DNA of 64,000 bases, from contig CAITEP010000005.1 of the NCBI GenBank assembly GCA_903891475.1, forward strand, positions 62,001 to 126,000, in the 5' to 3' direction. The DNA comes from an uncultured Mucilaginibacter sp. (GTDB lineage: Bacteria > Bacteroidota > Bacteroidia > Sphingobacteriales > Sphingobacteriaceae). The notes below the pieces were generated by a model. It searched no databases and was not told the DNA's origin. It saw only the letters and a list, made by a program, of their open reading frames with translations. Every line of letters starts with the position of its first letter. Position 1 is the first letter of the stretch. This document shows, one piece after another, positions 27,275-35,797 of the stretch. The translations under genes were made by a program, and so were the position numbers.

Positions 27275-28006
27275 TTACCCTCTCCCCAACAACTCATCCA
27301 ACTTATTGCGTTCAGTCTGCAATTCGCGCGCGAGTTTCTTTTCTTTTTCGTTGGCTTTGCTTTTGTAGGCTTTAAATTCGTCTTCCAGTTCGCTGTAAAG
27401 GCGGGTTCGGTATTCGGCCTCGGTTTTAAATCCGCCTGAGCGGGCTATTACATAAAAGGCATATATGGCAAAAAAGATGGCCAAGCCCCAAACTATGATA
27501 TTATAAACGGTTAACGATAAATCTATCCCAAAAAAGGAAACTGTTTTTGAAACAGGCTCTCCTGCAGCTTGGGCATTTTTAGCGGAGTCGGCTTTCAAAC
27601 TATCCACATATTTGGTTTTTAGGGCTAGTTTGCCTTCTGTCTCTTTCAGTTTTTTGTTCACTTGAGTCAAGGTATCGTGCACACTGGCCCAAAATGTGGC
27701 AACAAAAGGCTGTTGGTAATGGTAAACTTTAGTTAGCAGGGTAAGGTATTGTCCGTTTAGGCTTTTATCTACAACAGGTGCTGCTGCTTCGGTGCTATCA
27801 GGTTTTTTATAAACTATTTTGTTTATGGCTGCTTTGTTTTTACCGGTATCGGGTTTTACCAAAGTTATTTTATTGGTTTTTACCGGGGGGGCTAGTAGTA
27901 CAGGTTTTTCGGCCGACTTTGGTGTAGCAGTTTTAGTGCTATCCTGGGCATAACTTGATGCAATAAAAAAACAAAATAATAGCGCAAAAAGAGAAAACCG
28001 GTTCAT
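27275..28006 (-). CDS. Membrane-anchored coiled-coil protein of unknown function
   Basis: 243 residues. A signal peptide (about 1-20, ending SSYAQ) precedes a proline/lysine-rich linker. A helical region is followed by one clear membrane helix (about 165-190, LTVYNIIVWGLAIFFAIYAFYVIA), and the charged C-terminus (about 195-243, SELEDEFKAYKSKANEKEKKLARELQTERNKLDELL in part) is likely a cytoplasmic coiled coil. No known domain. It could link periplasmic and cytoplasmic partners. The neighbouring genes give no hint. Confidence 0.65.
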   Translation of the reverse strand: MNRFSLFALLFCFFIASSYAQDSTKTATPKSAEKPVLLAPPVKTNKITLVKPDTGKNKAAINKIVYKKPDSTEAAAPVVDKSLNGQYLTLLTKVYHYQQPFVATFWASVHDTLTQVNKKLKETEGKLALKTKYVDSLKADSAKNAQAAGEPVSKTVSFFGIDLSLTVYNIIVWGLAIFFAIYAFYVIARSGGFKTEAEYRTRLYSELEDEFKAYKSKANEKEKKLARELQTERNKLDELLGRG

Positions 28007-28099
28007 AATTATAATTTGATGATGTAAAATTAATATTTTGCTATGATTTTCAAGAATTTAAGTTTTGTGATTTTTTTGTTACTGGATTTGAGTCGGGAT

Positions 28100-28115
28100 C
28101 CCGATGAATATCGGG
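28100..28115. repeat. Palindrome CCCGAT-GAAT-ATCGGG upstream of the prephenate dehydrogenase
   Basis: A 6-bp inverted repeat with a 4-base centre, within DNA that also repeats GACCGTAAGT twice. The same outer arms, centred on AGCT, occur at 29635-29650 on the other side of the gene. Confidence 0.65.
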
Positions 28116-28260
28116 ACCGTAAGTCCGAAAGTCGGGAAGACCGTAAGTGGGAAGTTTTTAGGTAGGGAATTTGGCAGTGTAGCGTTATTGCCTATTGGTT
28201 TTAATGTTAACTGCCTTTGTTCTGCTAAAAAATTAATTTCTTTCTCAATATATTAGCGGC

Positions 28261-29520
28261 ATGAATATTGGTTTTATTGGCTTGGGCGATATGGGTAGGC
28301 TTTACGCGAAAGCTTTTGCGAAGGCTGGCTATGCGGTTTGCGGTTGCGACCTGCCTGTTAACCGCGAAAAACTAGAAGCTGACTTGTCACCTTTCGGGAT
28401 AAAAATTTTTGATAACGGGCATGATGTATCCCGCACCAGCGATTTGGTAATATATAGTGTAGAGGCCGAAAGTTTGGAAAGGGTAGTAGCCGAGTATGGC
28501 CCATCCACCAAATTTGGTGCCATTGTTGCCGGACAAACATCCGTAAAAACACCCGAAATTGAAACCTTCGACAAGCACCTGCCTGCCGATGCGCAAATTA
28601 TTACCTTCCATGCCATGCATGGCCCCGGTTTTGAGCCTAAGGGTCAAAAGCTAATTTTGATAAAACACCGTGCCGAAGAGGATGCTTACCAGCGTATGGT
28701 TGCGTTATTTACAGCTTTGGAGACTGATATTGTAGAAATACCCGACTACCACCAACATGATAAAATTGTTGCCGATACCCAAGCCGTAACACATGTAGGT
28801 TTTGAGAGTATGGGTACTGCATGGAAAGAGGCCGGCTTTTTTCCATGGGAAAATGCCTCTTATATTGGGGGTATTGATAATGTTAAGATATTAACCACCC
28901 TACGTATATTTAGCTATAAAGCGCACGTATATGCTGGTTTGGCAATATTAAACCCTTATGCAAGGCAGCAGGTAAAACGCTATGCCATTTCCGAATCGGA
29001 ATTGTTTAAGCTAATGATTAAAGAGGAGGAAACCGCCTTTAGGGAACGTTTGTACCGTGCCCGTGATTTTGTTTTTCATGAAAGCAGAAAACCCATTATG
29101 TTGAATGATACCATCATGAAGGAATTTTCGCTATCCAAAAAGCCTGAGCAGCAAAAGCCAAACTCGCACCTCAGTATTTTGAGTATGGTAGATGCCTGGT
29201 ATCACTTGGGTGTAAACCCTTATGATAACCTGATTTGCCAAACCCCACCGTTCAGGTTGCGCTTAGGCATTGCCGAATATTTGTTTAAAAACGAGGAATT
29301 GTTGGAAGAATCAATCACTACCGCTTTATATGATAAAACCATCCGCGGCGACGATTTGGAATTTCATTCGGCGGTAAGGGAATGGTCGTCAATTATAGGC
29401 TATGGCGATATGGAAGGCTACAAAAAACACTTTAACGATGTGCAATCCTTTTTCCGCGGCAGGTTAGAAGAAGGCAATAAGCAAAGCGCCGAGTTGATTA
29501 GAAGGCTGATGATGGAGTAA
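28261..29520 (+). CDS. Prephenate dehydrogenase, fungal TYR1-like
   Basis: 419 residues. The N-terminal dinucleotide-binding fold GFIGLGDMGRLYAKAF marks a dehydrogenase. Segments such as AGQTSVKTPEIETFDKHLP, HAMHGPGF, HDKIVADTQAVTH, HVYAGLAILNP and SHLSILSMVDAWYHLGVNPYD closely match, from memory, yeast Tyr1 rather than the short bacterial TyrA. Prephenate dehydrogenase makes 4-hydroxyphenylpyruvate for tyrosine. No chorismate mutase or ACT domain is fused. It stands alone among accessory genes, with no other aromatic-pathway gene nearby, and is flanked by CCCGAT...ATCGGG palindromes. The exact substrate is inferred from this similarity. Confidence 0.8.
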   Translation: MNIGFIGLGDMGRLYAKAFAKAGYAVCGCDLPVNREKLEADLSPFGIKIFDNGHDVSRTSDLVIYSVEAESLERVVAEYGPSTKFGAIVAGQTSVKTPEIETFDKHLPADAQIITFHAMHGPGFEPKGQKLILIKHRAEEDAYQRMVALFTALETDIVEIPDYHQHDKIVADTQAVTHVGFESMGTAWKEAGFFPWENASYIGGIDNVKILTTLRIFSYKAHVYAGLAILNPYARQQVKRYAISESELFKLMIKEEETAFRERLYRARDFVFHESRKPIMLNDTIMKEFSLSKKPEQQKPNSHLSILSMVDAWYHLGVNPYDNLICQTPPFRLRLGIAEYLFKNEELLEESITTALYDKTIRGDDLEFHSAVREWSSIIGYGDMEGYKKHFNDVQSFFRGRLEEGNKQSAELIRRLMME

Positions 29521-29530
29521 GGGGGGATTA

Positions 29531-29601
29531 GTATCAAGTAGCTAGTATCAAGTATCTAGATTTTTTGTATCAAGTAGCTAGTATCAAGTATCTAGATTTT
29601 T
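29531..29601. repeat. 35-bp tandem repeat, two copies
   Basis: Two exact 35-base units (29531-29565 and 29567-29601) separated by one T. Each unit is itself made of the words GTATCAAGTA, GCTA and GTATCAAGTATCTAGATTTTT. Words of the same type, with their complements, reappear between rpsN and rpsH. Confidence 0.9.
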
Positions 29602-29634
29602 AAAGCATATTCAAATAATTCTGAAAATCCTAAT

Positions 29635-29650
29635 CCCGATAGCTATCGGG
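29635..29650. repeat. Perfect palindrome CCCGATAGCTATCGGG
   Basis: A 16-bp perfect palindrome directly followed by the dispersed word CTGTAAATTCTGATTCAGACA (29652-29672). Confidence 0.7.
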
Positions 29651-29792
29651 ACTGTAAATTCTGATTCAGACATTTCAATTTCGGAATTGGGCGGAATTTT
29701 TGATTTTATTAAAGCCTATTAGGTTAAGTTATGTAAAATTTATATTTTCAAATTTTATTACAAACAATTTTTGCTTTTTAACACGTATCACA

Positions 29793-31652
29793 ATGCCCCA
29801 ATTTATTAAAAAACTAAGGTTGATTTTTATTCCCTATCTATTTATAACCATCGCTACTGTAATTACTTATACCTTTTTACATTGGCTGCTTTTTATCCAA
29901 AATGATTTTATCTCGCTTGATGAAGATGTTATTAATTTTTGGATTCCTTTTGCTTTTCCAATTATACCAGTTTTAATTTGGCTAAGACCCAACATAAAGT
30001 TATTGGATTTAAAAGTAAAAAAGGGTGATCCTCTTGGTGCCTACATATTTATTGCGATGTTTTCAATGATAGCACCTGTTTTAATTGCACAAAATTATTT
30101 AGAAACCGCTACCGGAAAGTTAACTCCTTTAAATAAAATCGGGGAGATAGTTCAGCTTCCTAAAACCAAATATTATACGGTTAAATCGCTGGTTGTCGAC
30201 AAACATTTGCTAAGAGCTAAAACTACCTATGGAATTTCTGGGAAGCACAACGAAAATTTTGATATGTATATCCATGTTGCTGTTCCGCTTTTTGATAGTG
30301 TAAATAAAATACATAAGCTAATTGATCACAATTACATAAACATCCAAACCTTGAAGCGTAGTAAATCTTTGATTTTATTAGATGGAAAAGTGATCTCAAA
30401 GGATTCGCTTAATAAAATAAATCCCGATGATATCAAATCGATATACTTTTTAAATGAGCGTGTTGCCACTTCAATTTATGGTAGTATAGGCAAGTATGGC
30501 GCAGGTTTAATGACTTCGTTAAATAGTTCAAATAAACAATTGCCAACTGTAAAGCTAGATCTATATGCCGCTACATATCCTAAAGCTTGGCTGGGTATTA
30601 GTTTTGAAAAATCAATTAATAATAGTTTGTCATCAGCAGAAAAAGAGGCAGGATATAAAGAATTTGCTAATAGTTGTCAGCAGCAATTTGATGTTCAACG
30701 CTTAGATAAATTTCAATATCTTGAACGTTATCCTGTTGGAAAGGATTTAAAAAGATTCACAAAGGCAATTAAATCAAAAGGGATTATTGATAATAGCATT
30801 CCAATTATAGTACTAAAACCAGTATATGAGCCATTTGAAGCTAGAAATGGAAATACTTTTAATTGGATTTTTGGTTCATTTGGCATTGGGGCTTTTGTTT
30901 TTTTGATTGCTCTTTTGTTTAGGCCTTTGAAAAAAATCGAAGAAGAAACCACTGTGGCGATTGAAAAGCAGGAAGATAAATCTTCAAATTTAGATATGCT
31001 TAGAATTTTTATGCCAAGAGAAGGTTATTTTATAACTCCAATATTAATTGATTTAAACTTGTTTGTTTTTATGCTGATGGTTTTTAATGGACTTGGATTT
31101 TTGACATTTGAGGCTTCAGATTTATTAAAATGGGGTGGTAATTATCGACCTTTTATTCAAAACGGAGAGTATTGGCGCTTATTTACCAATATTTTTTTAC
31201 ATAGCGGCCTAATGCATGTTTTATTTAATATGTATGGTTTATTATATATAGGCACTATTTTGGAACCTATTATCGGAAGCAAACGTTTTGCCTTGTTTTA
31301 TCTTATTACCGGTTTAATTGCTAGTGCCGCAAGTATTTGGTGGCATCCGGCAACTGTAAGTATAGGAGCTTCGGGTGCTATATTTGGAATTTTTGGATTG
31401 TTTTTTGCCTTGCTTTCGACTAAAATTTTCCCACAAGAATTTAATAAGGCATTTTTAATTAGTACCGCATCATTTATAGGCATAAACTTATTGTACGGTC
31501 TTTCAGGCGGAATTGATAATGCGGCGCATATTGGAGGGCTATTTTCGGGCTTAATCTGTGGCTATGCCATCTATCCGATATTAAAAAAGGAATTTGATGA
31601 AAGACAAGCAAATGATCCCAGCTTAAATGATGGTGCTAATCTTAATGATTAA
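29793..31652 (+). CDS. Rhomboid intramembrane protease with TonB-plug-like insert
   Basis: 619 residues from the ATG at 29793; a TTG 31 codons earlier is less likely. Two or three N-terminal helices lead to an exported region. This includes LLDGKVISKDSLNKINPDDI then SIYF..ATSIYGSIGKYGAG (about 195-240), which looks like the plug motif of SusC-type receptors. The C-terminal rhomboid domain (about 430-605) has HSGLMHVLFNMYG, catalytic S527 in GASGAIFG and H579 in AAHIGG, so the Ser-His dyad is intact. It cleaves membrane-protein substrates within the bilayer; the target is unknown. Confidence 0.85.
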   Translation: MPQFIKKLRLIFIPYLFITIATVITYTFLHWLLFIQNDFISLDEDVINFWIPFAFPIIPVLIWLRPNIKLLDLKVKKGDPLGAYIFIAMFSMIAPVLIAQNYLETATGKLTPLNKIGEIVQLPKTKYYTVKSLVVDKHLLRAKTTYGISGKHNENFDMYIHVAVPLFDSVNKIHKLIDHNYINIQTLKRSKSLILLDGKVISKDSLNKINPDDIKSIYFLNERVATSIYGSIGKYGAGLMTSLNSSNKQLPTVKLDLYAATYPKAWLGISFEKSINNSLSSAEKEAGYKEFANSCQQQFDVQRLDKFQYLERYPVGKDLKRFTKAIKSKGIIDNSIPIIVLKPVYEPFEARNGNTFNWIFGSFGIGAFVFLIALLFRPLKKIEEETTVAIEKQEDKSSNLDMLRIFMPREGYFITPILIDLNLFVFMLMVFNGLGFLTFEASDLLKWGGNYRPFIQNGEYWRLFTNIFLHSGLMHVLFNMYGLLYIGTILEPIIGSKRFALFYLITGLIASAASIWWHPATVSIGASGAIFGIFGLFFALLSTKIFPQEFNKAFLISTASFIGINLLYGLSGGIDNAAHIGGLFSGLICGYAIYPILKKEFDERQANDPSLNDGANLND

Positions 31653-31708
31653 TATTTGAGGTAAGTAATGGGAATATATTAGGGTATTTATGTTTAGGTA
31701 ACTCTATT

Positions 31709-31770
31709 AAAAACCGGAATTAAACCCGATAGTAATTTAATATTATCAAGTTTAATCCCGGTTTATTCTT
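31709..31770. terminator. Bidirectional terminator
   Basis: AAACCGG, ATTAAAC and GATA on the left pair in order with TATC, GTTTAAT and CCGGTTT on the right, with small bulges, A-rich upstream and T-rich downstream. It serves the rhomboid gene and the convergent lipoprotein gene. Confidence 0.85.
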
Positions 31771-31771
31771 T

Positions 31772-33187
31772 TTAGTTTGGAACCGAGAATTTGGTCCAAG
31801 GGTAGGCTTTCATATCTCTCAGATATTTACCCTGTGTTTTTACATATTCCGGGTGTTTTTTAAGGAAAGGAGCAGCCAAAAAGTCGGCACCACCCGGGTG
31901 ACCCATGTGGGCCCATAGTTGCATTTTGGATGCCATATCACTTGTGGTTACTTTGCCCTGTACTGCTCCCATCGGGAAAAATGGAGGTTCGTTCCATTCT
32001 TTACATCCTAGTGGGTCTTCCTCAACGTGTCCGTCAATAACACAGCGGTTCAAGGCTATTTTACCATCAAGCTGGTCGTAGGTATCCCCTTCAATGGTCA
32101 TGCCGTTGTTCACGTCCAACTTTCCTTTATAATCACCATAAACCAATTTATCCAACCTCAACTTACGAGCGTTTGGCGAACTGGTGATGTTGTTCACATT
32201 AAAAGTAGTTTCCTCCTTAATCAATTTAGGGTCGCTTGCAAAGTTCGAGCCTACATAGGCTGTATCTTTCGAACGCCAAACCCAAAAGTTTTTCAAACCC
32301 AACTCCAACTTAGCAACCTCATTGGTATTAATATCACCAATTAGCCAATCGTTGGCATAGCCACCATTGTTATCAGTGGTCATAATTTTTATTACATCAT
32401 CAATGGTTTTGCTGTATTGCGCTGCTTTACGGGCACGCATAAATTCAGGAGCCTTCGTAGTATCGAAACCGATAAATTGGGTAATGGTAGTTTCAGTAAT
32501 TACGATTCCGCTTTTGCTTACCACAAAATCATCGCCACTATGTATAAATCCCGGAGCGCAGTCCATTAATAATTGGTTGCCTTTATCAGGTTTAATATCA
32601 GCAATAACATTCCAGCGTTCGCCTTCAATATAATCGGTCCAGTTGTTATGGCCAATTACAATTTTATGGTCCTTGGTAAAACTACCGGTAGCAATAAAGG
32701 CGCTGCAATTACCCGGTGCACGGTTATCACCGCTGTGTGGTTTTATTTTATTCATCAAGGTAGGCACATAATATTGCGAAAGTTCAATATTAGCGTTTAA
32801 GGCAGTTAAATCGAGCGTATCATACTTAAAACCTTTAGCCTGCAAACCTTCGGCAATGCCTTTTATTTCATCCTTATATTCTTGCTCCAACTTGGGCCAT
32901 AAAAACCTTTTAGCGGCATTGCGATAAAAATCCCATTTATAGCCGCTACCATTGCTGGGTAAATAATATTGCATCACCTTTATAAGCGTGTCAATTTCTT
33001 TAGCCACCAAATAGCCATGCTGAAAGCCAATGGTATTGGGTGAGCCGGAAAGGTGAATGTAAATCCAACCGTTTTTGTCTTCGCGGGTGGCTTTGCCAAG
33101 CTTGTCTTGCGCGGTGGGTTCATGTTTGCAACTAAATAGCATCAATACCATTAGTGCCGAAAAAGTAATTTGAGAGATCAGTTTCAT
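31772..33187 (-). CDS. Phospholipase-B-like / C45-type N-terminal nucleophile hydrolase lipoprotein
   Basis: 471 residues. The lipoprotein signal has C20 in LMLFSC. The probable nucleophile C161 sits in APGNCSAFIATG. The flanking IVIGHNNWTDYIEGERWNVI and LDCAPGFIHSGDDFV-like segments match the phospholipase B/LAMA-like and C45 autoproteolytic families. These enzymes cut amide or ester bonds after self-processing at the cysteine. The protein is probably displayed in the envelope. Its substrate is unknown. It is a single-gene unit closed by a shared terminator. Confidence 0.82.
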   Translation of the reverse strand: MKLISQITFSALMVLMLFSCKHEPTAQDKLGKATREDKNGWIYIHLSGSPNTIGFQHGYLVAKEIDTLIKVMQYYLPSNGSGYKWDFYRNAAKRFLWPKLEQEYKDEIKGIAEGLQAKGFKYDTLDLTALNANIELSQYYVPTLMNKIKPHSGDNRAPGNCSAFIATGSFTKDHKIVIGHNNWTDYIEGERWNVIADIKPDKGNQLLMDCAPGFIHSGDDFVVSKSGIVITETTITQFIGFDTTKAPEFMRARKAAQYSKTIDDVIKIMTTDNNGGYANDWLIGDINTNEVAKLELGLKNFWVWRSKDTAYVGSNFASDPKLIKEETTFNVNNITSSPNARKLRLDKLVYGDYKGKLDVNNGMTIEGDTYDQLDGKIALNRCVIDGHVEEDPLGCKEWNEPPFFPMGAVQGKVTTSDMASKMQLWAHMGHPGGADFLAAPFLKKHPEYVKTQGKYLRDMKAYPWTKFSVPN

Positions 33188-33329
33188 TTTATTGTTCAGT
33201 TAATTAGGCTCAATATAGCATATAATTTTTAATTTTCCTGAATAAATCTGGTTTACAATTTTTCTTTTATTGTTTGAAATTTTGATAGATTCTAATTGTC
33301 GCCTTGCAGCAACGTATTATAATATTGAT

Positions 33330-33466
33330 ATGGAAATAATGAGAGGAAATCCTGTTTGTTTGGAACGAGGGTATCTATCAAAAATTTATTTGATTATTTA
33401 TCTACAGGCGATTCAGTTGAATACTTTTTGGAAGATTTTGAAGGTGTAAAAGGTAAGGGTACTTGA
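33330..33466 (+). pseudogene. Decayed DUF433 antitoxin gene
   Basis: In one frame from 33362, GTRVSIKNLFDYLSTGDSVE continues YFLEDFEGV and a few residues to a stop. This is the core of the DUF433 antitoxin family (GTR-V-x-V-x-x-L-x-D-Y-L-x-x-G-x-S-x-x-x-F-L-x-D-F-P-x-V). The preceding part, MEIMRGNPVC from 33330, fits the family's N-terminus but is in another frame, so a frameshift near 33355 is likely. The C-terminal helix and any DUF5615 toxin gene are missing. The rest of the 366-base gap holds nothing I can name. Confidence 0.75.
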
Positions 33467-33553
33467 GCTATCAAAATAATTAAAACTACTATAAAAGTTG
33501 AATGATAATCCATCCTAAAAAGGACTACTTTTTAAACACTTCATCCACAACTT

Positions 33554-33988
33554 TTAGCTTTTATTTTCTGAATCAAAAGTCTTTAAATAGGCTTGTTTTA
33601 TACCTTCTAAAAATACTTGCTTATTGGTTCTTACAAAATCGTAATTCTCTTTCACCATAATCGGGTTAAGTTCCCGAACATACTCATCGCTCCATAAGGT
33701 TATTTCGGCTATTATCGGTAATAGTGCAAGCCCTTTTTCGGTTAGCATATAAATATTCGATTTTAGGTTACCTTCCTGCTTTCTTTTGCTAATAATGCCT
33801 ACCTCTTCCATCAGCTTTAATCGGGATGCTAAAATATTGGTAGCGATACTTTCTTCGGAAGTCGAAAAATCTTTAAATGTTTTTTTATGGTCGAACAACA
33901 TATCCCTGATAATCAATAAGGTCCATTTATCGCCAATTACATCAAGTGCCGACGAAATAGGGCATTTGCATCTGAATTTTAAATCCAT
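33554..33988 (-). CDS. HxlR-family transcriptional regulator
   Basis: 144 residues, a winged-helix MarR/HxlR-type repressor. The family N-terminus CKCPISSALDVIGDKWTLLIIRDML is complete. The recognition region FSTSEESIATNILASRLKLMEEVGII and the wing RKQEGNLKSNIYMLTEKG follow. Two cysteines (C7, C9) near the start could sense oxidants or electrophiles, as in related redox-responsive members; this is inference. It is divergent from a DUF1330/reductase gene pair, and the 86-base gap is full of AAAGTAA inverted repeats, so it very likely controls both directions. Confidence 0.92.
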   Translation of the reverse strand: MDLKFRCKCPISSALDVIGDKWTLLIIRDMLFDHKKTFKDFSTSEESIATNILASRLKLMEEVGIISKRKQEGNLKSNIYMLTEKGLALLPIIAEITLWSDEYVRELNPIMVKENYDFVRTNKQVFLEGIKQAYLKTFDSENKS

Positions 33989-34019
33989 CGTATTTATTTC
34001 AAATTATTACTTGCAATTT

Positions 34020-34058
34020 AAAAGTAATTTTTTACTTTTACTTTCAAAACAAAAGTAA
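34020..34058. promoter_or_regulatory. Operator array between HxlR gene and DUF1330/reductase pair
   Basis: AAAAGTAA-TTTT-TTACTTTT (34020-34039) is a perfect 8-bp inverted repeat. A second, overlapping repeat, TTACTTT (34038-34044) with AAAGTAA (34052-34058), follows. Four half-sites between divergent genes fit binding of HxlR dimers. Confidence 0.7.
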
Positions 34059-34074
34059 TCAATAAAGCTTAAAA

Positions 34075-34416
34075 ATGGAAAACACAGACAATAACCCTGC
34101 AAATGTTGCTTCAACAAAGCCAGCCTTCGTGATGGTACAAATGAAAGTAAAAAGCCTTGAAGACCTAAACCAAAGGTATGCCACCTTTGTATTCCCAATT
34201 TTGCATAAATACGAAGGCCAAATGATAGCCGGTTCTGCTACACCAACGGTAAAGGAAGGCGATTGGGACGGAAATTGGGCTGCCGTGCTTCGCTTTCCAA
34301 GTATGGAAGCGGCCGAAAATTGGTACAATGCGGAAGAATATAAACCTTATAAAGACTTGCGCAAAAACGAAATGCAATTGGAAGAAGGTAGTGTAGTAAT
34401 GATTCAAGGATTTTAA
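34075..34416 (+). CDS. DUF1330-type small dimeric alpha/beta-barrel protein
   Basis: 113 residues. LEDLNQRYATFVFPILHKYEGQ, GDWDGNWAAVLRFPSMEAAENWYNAEEYKPYKDLR (here given in its family order) matches the DUF1330 fold of the ferredoxin-like dimeric barrel group. Function is unknown for the family; it may bind or isomerise a small molecule. It starts a two-gene unit with an NAD(P)-dependent reductase 20 bases downstream and is opposite the HxlR gene. Confidence 0.85.
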   Translation: MENTDNNPANVASTKPAFVMVQMKVKSLEDLNQRYATFVFPILHKYEGQMIAGSATPTVKEGDWDGNWAAVLRFPSMEAAENWYNAEEYKPYKDLRKNEMQLEEGSVVMIQGF

Positions 34417-34436
34417 GTATTGATACCCACGGAAAT

Positions 34437-35459
34437 ATGAAAAAAGTATTGGTAACCGGAATTTCGGGATTTGTCGCGCAGCATTGCGCTGTTGAATTAT
34501 TAAAAAATGGCTACACGGTGAGGGGTTCTTTAAGAAGCCTCGTCAAAAAGGAAGAAGTTATTAATGGGATTAAAAAAGAGGTTGACCCAAATGGCCATTT
34601 AGAATTTTGCGAACTCGACTTACTAAAGGATGATGGTTGGGATAAAGCAATGGAAGGCTGCGATTTTGTATTGCATATTGCATCGCCCTTTATAGTTAAA
34701 GTACCTAAAAATGAAAATGAATTAATTAAGCCTGCTGTTGATGGTACCTTAAGAGCCTTAAAGGCTGCAAAAAAGGCAGGTATTAAGCGGGTTGTCATTA
34801 CCTCTTCAACCGTTGCCATGCATGGGGGTAAAAATGGCATTGTAAAAATTGATAAAAATAGTTGGACTAACTTAAATGCGAAGGGAGTTACCGCTTATTT
34901 TAAAAGTAAAACACTTGCAGAGCAAAGTGCTTGGGATTTTATAAAAAATCAAACAGGCGACAATAAACTCGAATTGGTTGTTGTTAATCCTGGGCCTATT
35001 TATGGGCCAACCCTTACCGGTAATTTAGCTACCGAATCAATGGATTTCTTTAAAAAATTAATAACAGGCAAAGTTCCAATGATTCCTGAAGCCAGTACCG
35101 TTATGACCGATGTGAGAGATGTTGCCACCATACAAGTTAAAGCCCTGGCCAACGATAGGGCGAGTGGAAACCGGTTCATAGTAACTTCCGAAAAGGCACA
35201 TCCGATTATGGAAATTGCCAGGATTTTAAAATCAAACGGATATGATAAGGTAAGTACAAAATTTGCCCCTACATTTTTACTGAAATTTATAGCGAAATTT
35301 GACCAAGAAGCTAAAGGTATGTTACCCTTTATTGGTAATACCATTGAAGCTGATATAACGGATACCATGAACACCTTTAATTGGAAACCGATCCCGTTTG
35401 AAAAAACAGTTTTGGACACCGCTAAGTCGGTTCAAGACGTGATAAATGGCAAAGGCTAA
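34437..35459 (+). CDS. NAD(P)-dependent extended SDR reductase (dihydroflavonol-reductase-like)
   Basis: 340 residues. The N-terminal GISGFVAQHCAVELLKNGY is the dinucleotide-binding motif (G-x-x-G-x-x-A/G). TSSTVAMHG and Y-F-K-S-K (in TAYFKSKTLAEQ) give the S and YxxxK catalytic residues, and VVVNPGPIYGPTL is the typical substrate-side segment. This subgroup reduces aldehydes or ketones, or acts on nucleotide sugars. With the HxlR regulator and DUF1330 protein it looks like a reactive-carbonyl or xenobiotic response unit; that is inference. Confidence 0.88.
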   Translation: MKKVLVTGISGFVAQHCAVELLKNGYTVRGSLRSLVKKEEVINGIKKEVDPNGHLEFCELDLLKDDGWDKAMEGCDFVLHIASPFIVKVPKNENELIKPAVDGTLRALKAAKKAGIKRVVITSSTVAMHGGKNGIVKIDKNSWTNLNAKGVTAYFKSKTLAEQSAWDFIKNQTGDNKLELVVVNPGPIYGPTLTGNLATESMDFFKKLITGKVPMIPEASTVMTDVRDVATIQVKALANDRASGNRFIVTSEKAHPIMEIARILKSNGYDKVSTKFAPTFLLKFIAKFDQEAKGMLPFIGNTIEADITDTMNTFNWKPIPFEKTVLDTAKSVQDVINGKG

Positions 35460-35581
35460 ATTTTAAAAAAGACTTTTAAATATAGACTGCGCTCTATTGT
35501 ATATAATGTATGATTTTTGACCAAATAGGTTCATGATACTTTTTATATAATAAGTTAACAAATACTGCAAATGCTCCTCTT

Positions 35582-35617
35582 AAAAGTTGCGACTATTTTC
35601 TAGTTGCAACTTTTTTA
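35582..35617 (+). terminator. Terminator of the DUF1330/reductase unit
   Basis: AAAAGTTGCGACTA pairs with TAGTTGCAACTTTT (one G-T), loop TTTTC, then T6. Between this and the rplC promoter (35618-35790) I see no feature. Confidence 0.88.
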
Positions 35618-35797
35618 TTTGCATACCCTCCTAAGATGTCGTTATTTTTAAAACTTACACAATGGTTCAGCAAATCCGAATGCAGATAAGACCGTTAAAT
35701 TTACCCATTTCCGCCTCAATTAACCACTCAGATAATCAACCAAATCAATTAAATAACCCCCTCAAAAAAATTTATATAAAAATAACCTGTCAAGTAT

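Noticed and set aside
29700..29792. TTG start for the rhomboid gene
   Set aside because: The ATG at 29793 begins directly before the first membrane helix; the upstream residues look non-coding.
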